From Amaranthus tricolor (Eukaryota > Streptophyta > Magnoliopsida > Caryophyllales > Amaranthaceae), in contig NC_080056.1 in NCBI RefSeq assembly GCF_026212465.1, positions 4,881,810 to 4,945,809 on the forward strand: 64,000 nt of DNA. Direction: 5' to 3'. Shown piece by piece: positions 61,401 to 64,000 of this stretch (positions are counted from its first letter, which is position 1; every line of letters starts with the position of its first letter). The notes beneath the pieces were generated by a model, which saw only the letters and a program-made list of their open reading frames with translations, was not told where the DNA came from and made no database searches. The position numbers and the translations under genes are program-made.

Positions 61401-64000
61401 AGTCTTAGAATTATGAATTTTGTATGCCCGAGTATATCCTTTTGCAAATAATCGTACTTTATACCTCTCAATTTTCCCATCTACTTTACACTTAATTGTA
61501 AAAACTCATTTACATCCAATAACTTTCTTCCTTTGTGGTAGAATACATATTATCTAGGTTTTATTTTTTAAGAGCGTTGATTTCATCTTCTATCGCCTTT
61601 CTCCATCTTTTATTTAAAAGAGCTTTTCCAACACTATTAGGATTTTTCCCTACTAAGTCGGATTCCATCGACCACATTTTAGGGACAACCATTGCCGTCT
61701 GGTCTTTGCAAGTTTCAATGGTCACCGACGCAATTTGAATTTCATTATTTTGAAAATGATTTAAACTTCTTATTGGCTTTTTACGGAAGGACTTATGCAT
61801 CTACGAAAGGGACATATTCCATTAATATCCTAGTACATCTCTTACTCCTTTAGCTAATCTTTTTACTGCCCTGGAAACAAAAGTGTCTGTTAGTTTCGGT
61901 TTTTCTTAGTTAAGTTGGGCGGGTTCGACCAGAAATGCTATGCTTACACACAATACTACCCACGCTCCCGCTTTCTTTCCTCTGCTCCATTGCTGAAACA
62001 AGGCCTCGCCCTTTAAATTTAAAGGGGCTACACTCTATTCTTAGGGCGGGTAAAGCTACTGAGTTGTAGGAGTTGGACCGAAACCCTCCTTTCTTAGGTG
62101 AACATGACCATGAAGATGGTTATATGTCCATTCGTTGGGTGATCTCTTGCTCTCACGTTCGAGTCTTTGCTCGTCGTTTAGGCCGGTGATTGAGATCTCT
62201 GCTCATTGCAGTCACCTCTGGGGTTCTTCGCACCTGGATAGTTATCTGTCCACAGAAAAATTCTATAGATAGTCTCCACCTGTTTAAGAAGCTTAATAAG
62301 GAGAAGAAAGAACTGAGCCCATAAATGAAGCATTCTCCCAATAAGACTCTGAAGTAATTGAAGTCTACTTGCGTATGAAAGACATCCAAGAGACCAATGG
62401 TGAACTCGTACTGTAATTTTCTCAACCAGAGGCCTACATCGACTATAACTCAACTTCTTTGAAGAAAGTGGAACTCCGAGATATCTTAAAGGTAAATCCC
62501 CTTTAGTTATCTGAGTAATCTGCAAAATTGCATCCTGAACTTCCATAAAGAACTTTATATGTTATTGCCCCTTGTGAGAGCTTTCCTTCAATTATTTTAT
62601 GTATTGGATATCTTGACTTTAGAGATTCAAACTCAGGGTCATACCTTTTTGGTGGAATATTCCTTGTACTTCTGGGTGGTGATTGGTAGTTAGTGGAAAC
62701 GTTAATTTCATCTATACCTGGTGTCATGGATATGTTTTCATTTTCTTCATTTTCCTTCTCCTGAAAATTGTTGTTAGATTGTTCAATAGTATTAACAGAT
62801 GAACTTTTAGATTCATGAGCTTGCGGCTTTTCAGTAGTATTAGCCTGTTAGGAGTATAAGATATGAGTGGTAACAATTGAATTAAGATTGGTTGACTTTC
62901 TTGTTGAAAGGTAGTTTTGGTGACTTTGCATACTTGTGCTTTTGAGTCTTGGTCCAAAGACACTAGATTGACCAACCAAGATCGTTACTAATTTTCTCCC
63001 CTTGACATCGGAGTTGGTTGTAGAAGTAGGTTGACTATATCCATAGTGGTGTATAGACGATTTGTGGTAGGGTCAAGTCATCTATATCCTCTTTTATCAA
63101 CTTTGTATCCAACAAACTCACATTTAATTATTCTAGGTTCAAGTTTGTTACGATGATTTTTGGGAAGATGTACATAGACTATACATCTAAAATCTCTTGG
63201 GGGTAAGTTATGTAATGTGGAATAGAAGATACGTATACTCAGTGTATTCAGGGTTGTTTCATAGTATAAAATTTTTGTGGGAAGGTTTTTTGTTAAATAT
63301 TTTGTTGTGGTTGTGGCCTCCGGCCAAAATTAGATGGAACATTAGACTTTAACATATAATAACTCTAGATATTTGTAGTAATATACAATTTTCCTTTCAA
63401 CAATCTTATTTTGTTAAGGGGTATTAGGACAAGTTGTTTGGTGTGTAACGCCATTTTTGTAAAATAAAAGGTTTCATAACAAATTGTTTCAACTTACTAT
63501 TTTACCAAACACTAGCATCAAGTCGTATGATCACTTAGCCATCTCTTTGCATCATGATAAGCTAAAATTACCCAATAATACATTTTACCAAAAACCTCAG
63601 ATGTATCTGCTAACATGATATTTTTTGGTTTGCCCAGAAGAAGCCGAGGAGGAAGGCCTTAAGCATCATATACGTTTAACTTTTGAGATGAACCGCCTAT
63701 TTAGCTTACTTGATTATGACGAGAATGACCACCTTAGTACTAAGGAAGTAGAATTACTTGTATGTGCTTGCAAGCTCCCTGAAGATGAAATAAAGGGTAT
63801 TTTACATAAAGTTGATTTAACTTGGGGTGGGAGAATCAATTTTCAAGGTCTTCTTGTCTTGTTAAAGCCCTTTACCCTTAACCCATTTAAGATCATTGAG
63901 AGCCCATCTGAACTCTTTAAGTTTCTGGATAGAAACGAAGATGGTTTCTTATCTGTATCGGATTTTAAGAGGTTTGCTTTGATCACTGGACATCAAGTTG
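58498..64000 (+). CDS. Multi-EF-hand calcium-binding protein, copy B, 3' end outside window
   Basis: Exons 58498-58645, 59016-59333, 59669-60025, 60184-60510 and 63638 onward, all GT..AG with consistent phases. With the exon 6 seen in copy A the model would be 580 residues. Exon 1 encodes a short Pro-rich leader. Exons 2, 3 and 4 each encode one repeat of about 105-120 residues with an EF-hand near its start: LFDMKGDGLMNINDF, LFDMNGDGRLTTCDF and LVDMDYDGIITETDY, each followed by a weaker second hand (LNLSEFINIL, GTIDFSGFLTLV, FIDFESFLQVF). Exon 5 has LLDYDENDHLSTKEVELL, a degenerate hand, and FLDRNEDGFLSVSDF. This is more hands than ordinary plant calmodulin-like proteins. It is probably a Ca2+ sensor or buffer; I recognise no named family. 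No signal peptide or membrane helix. Intron 4 (3.1 kb) holds a copia relic. Confidence 0.82.
60557..63400 (-). mobile_element. Copia retrotransposon relic, copy B, with one LINE insert
   Basis: Same order as in copy A on the minus strand: integrase end (about 63350-63050), linker (62727-62570: SRYPIHKI), LINE ORF2 piece (62546-62200: YLGVPLSSKKLSYSRCRPL), RT start (WRKAIEDEINALK, near 61565), RNase H (61174-60900: VVALSSLEAELGGI, IYCDNKAVSASLGI), polypurine tract near 60791 and 3' LTR ending at 60790. It lacks both the LRR-bearing insertion and the second 811-bp unit of copy A, so it shows the state before those events. Confidence 0.75.

Larger units (their letters stand above)
42329..64000. 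repeat. Tandem segmental duplication, copy B (truncated by window end)
   Basis: Same gene order and orientation as copy A from 'aatttaaatccactcccct' at 42329. It runs off the window inside EF-hand exon 5, which corresponds to about 39950 of copy A. Differences specific to B are the (AT)n tract, solo LTR 43263-43893, the doubled flank at 46378-47238, and a 546-bp block near 51.7-52.3 kb. Confidence 0.9.

Noticed and set aside
16627..64000. Whole duplication as two unmerged haplotypes in the assembly
   Set aside because: Not excluded, but different indels, reciprocal solo LTRs with empty sites, and divergence of several percent outside the identical tract fit a true tandem duplication better; long reads would settle it.

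Overview
This is nuclear DNA from a flowering plant. It is AT-rich, has long introns with GT..AG borders, is crowded with MITEs and broken LTR and LINE retroelements, and carries coiled-coil NB-LRR (CNL) resistance genes. Gene content points to a eudicot. An Amaranthaceae-like Caryophyllales origin is possible but not shown by the sequence. There are no tRNA, rRNA, CRISPR or operon-type features.

The left part (1-16,600) is single copy. It holds a foldback element at the window edge, a five-exon organellar ribosomal protein bL9 gene (3830-7121, +), an intronless NF-YC-type histone-fold factor (11750-12454, +), a wrecked RPS2/RPS5-type CNL pseudogene split by a MITE (about 13.3-14.5 kb, -), and an intronless TAF8-like histone-fold gene (15716-16513, -).

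The rest is a direct tandem duplication of about 25.7 kb. Copy A runs from about 16,627 to 42,328, and copy B from about 42,329 past the window end. Each unit carries, in order: a tiny OEP7-like outer-envelope protein gene (+), a Stowaway MITE, a LINE fragment, a three-exon CNL gene on the minus strand, and on the plus strand a multi-EF-hand gene whose fourth intron contains a copia relic with LINE pieces inside it. The CNL and EF-hand genes are head to head; the ATGs are about 0.9 kb apart in copy B.

The two units have decayed in a complementary way. Copy A keeps an intact 913-residue CNL model and an intact OEP7-like ORF, but its EF-hand gene is a pseudogene (exons 1-2 lost, a 28-bp deletion, a nonsense codon, a GT-to-AT splice donor, a 48-bp deletion). 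Copy B keeps open EF-hand exons as far as the window reaches, but its OEP7-like gene has lost the membrane segment and its CNL gene has lost the AG acceptor of exon 2. After duplication each copy gained its own solo LTR with clean 5-bp target duplications (A: 29386-30214; B: 43263-43893), and the other copy shows the empty site. A 3.6-kb tract over the LRR exon is almost identical between copies although the flanks have clearly diverged, which suggests recent conversion or unequal exchange, or an assembly artefact. A third, broken LRR exon sits inside the copia relic of copy A.

The most unusual items are the EF-hand gene built from repeated symmetric (phase 1-1) exons, the non-canonical NB-ARC motifs of the CNL pair, and a 158-bp palindrome made of four smaller palindromes just left of the duplication junction.
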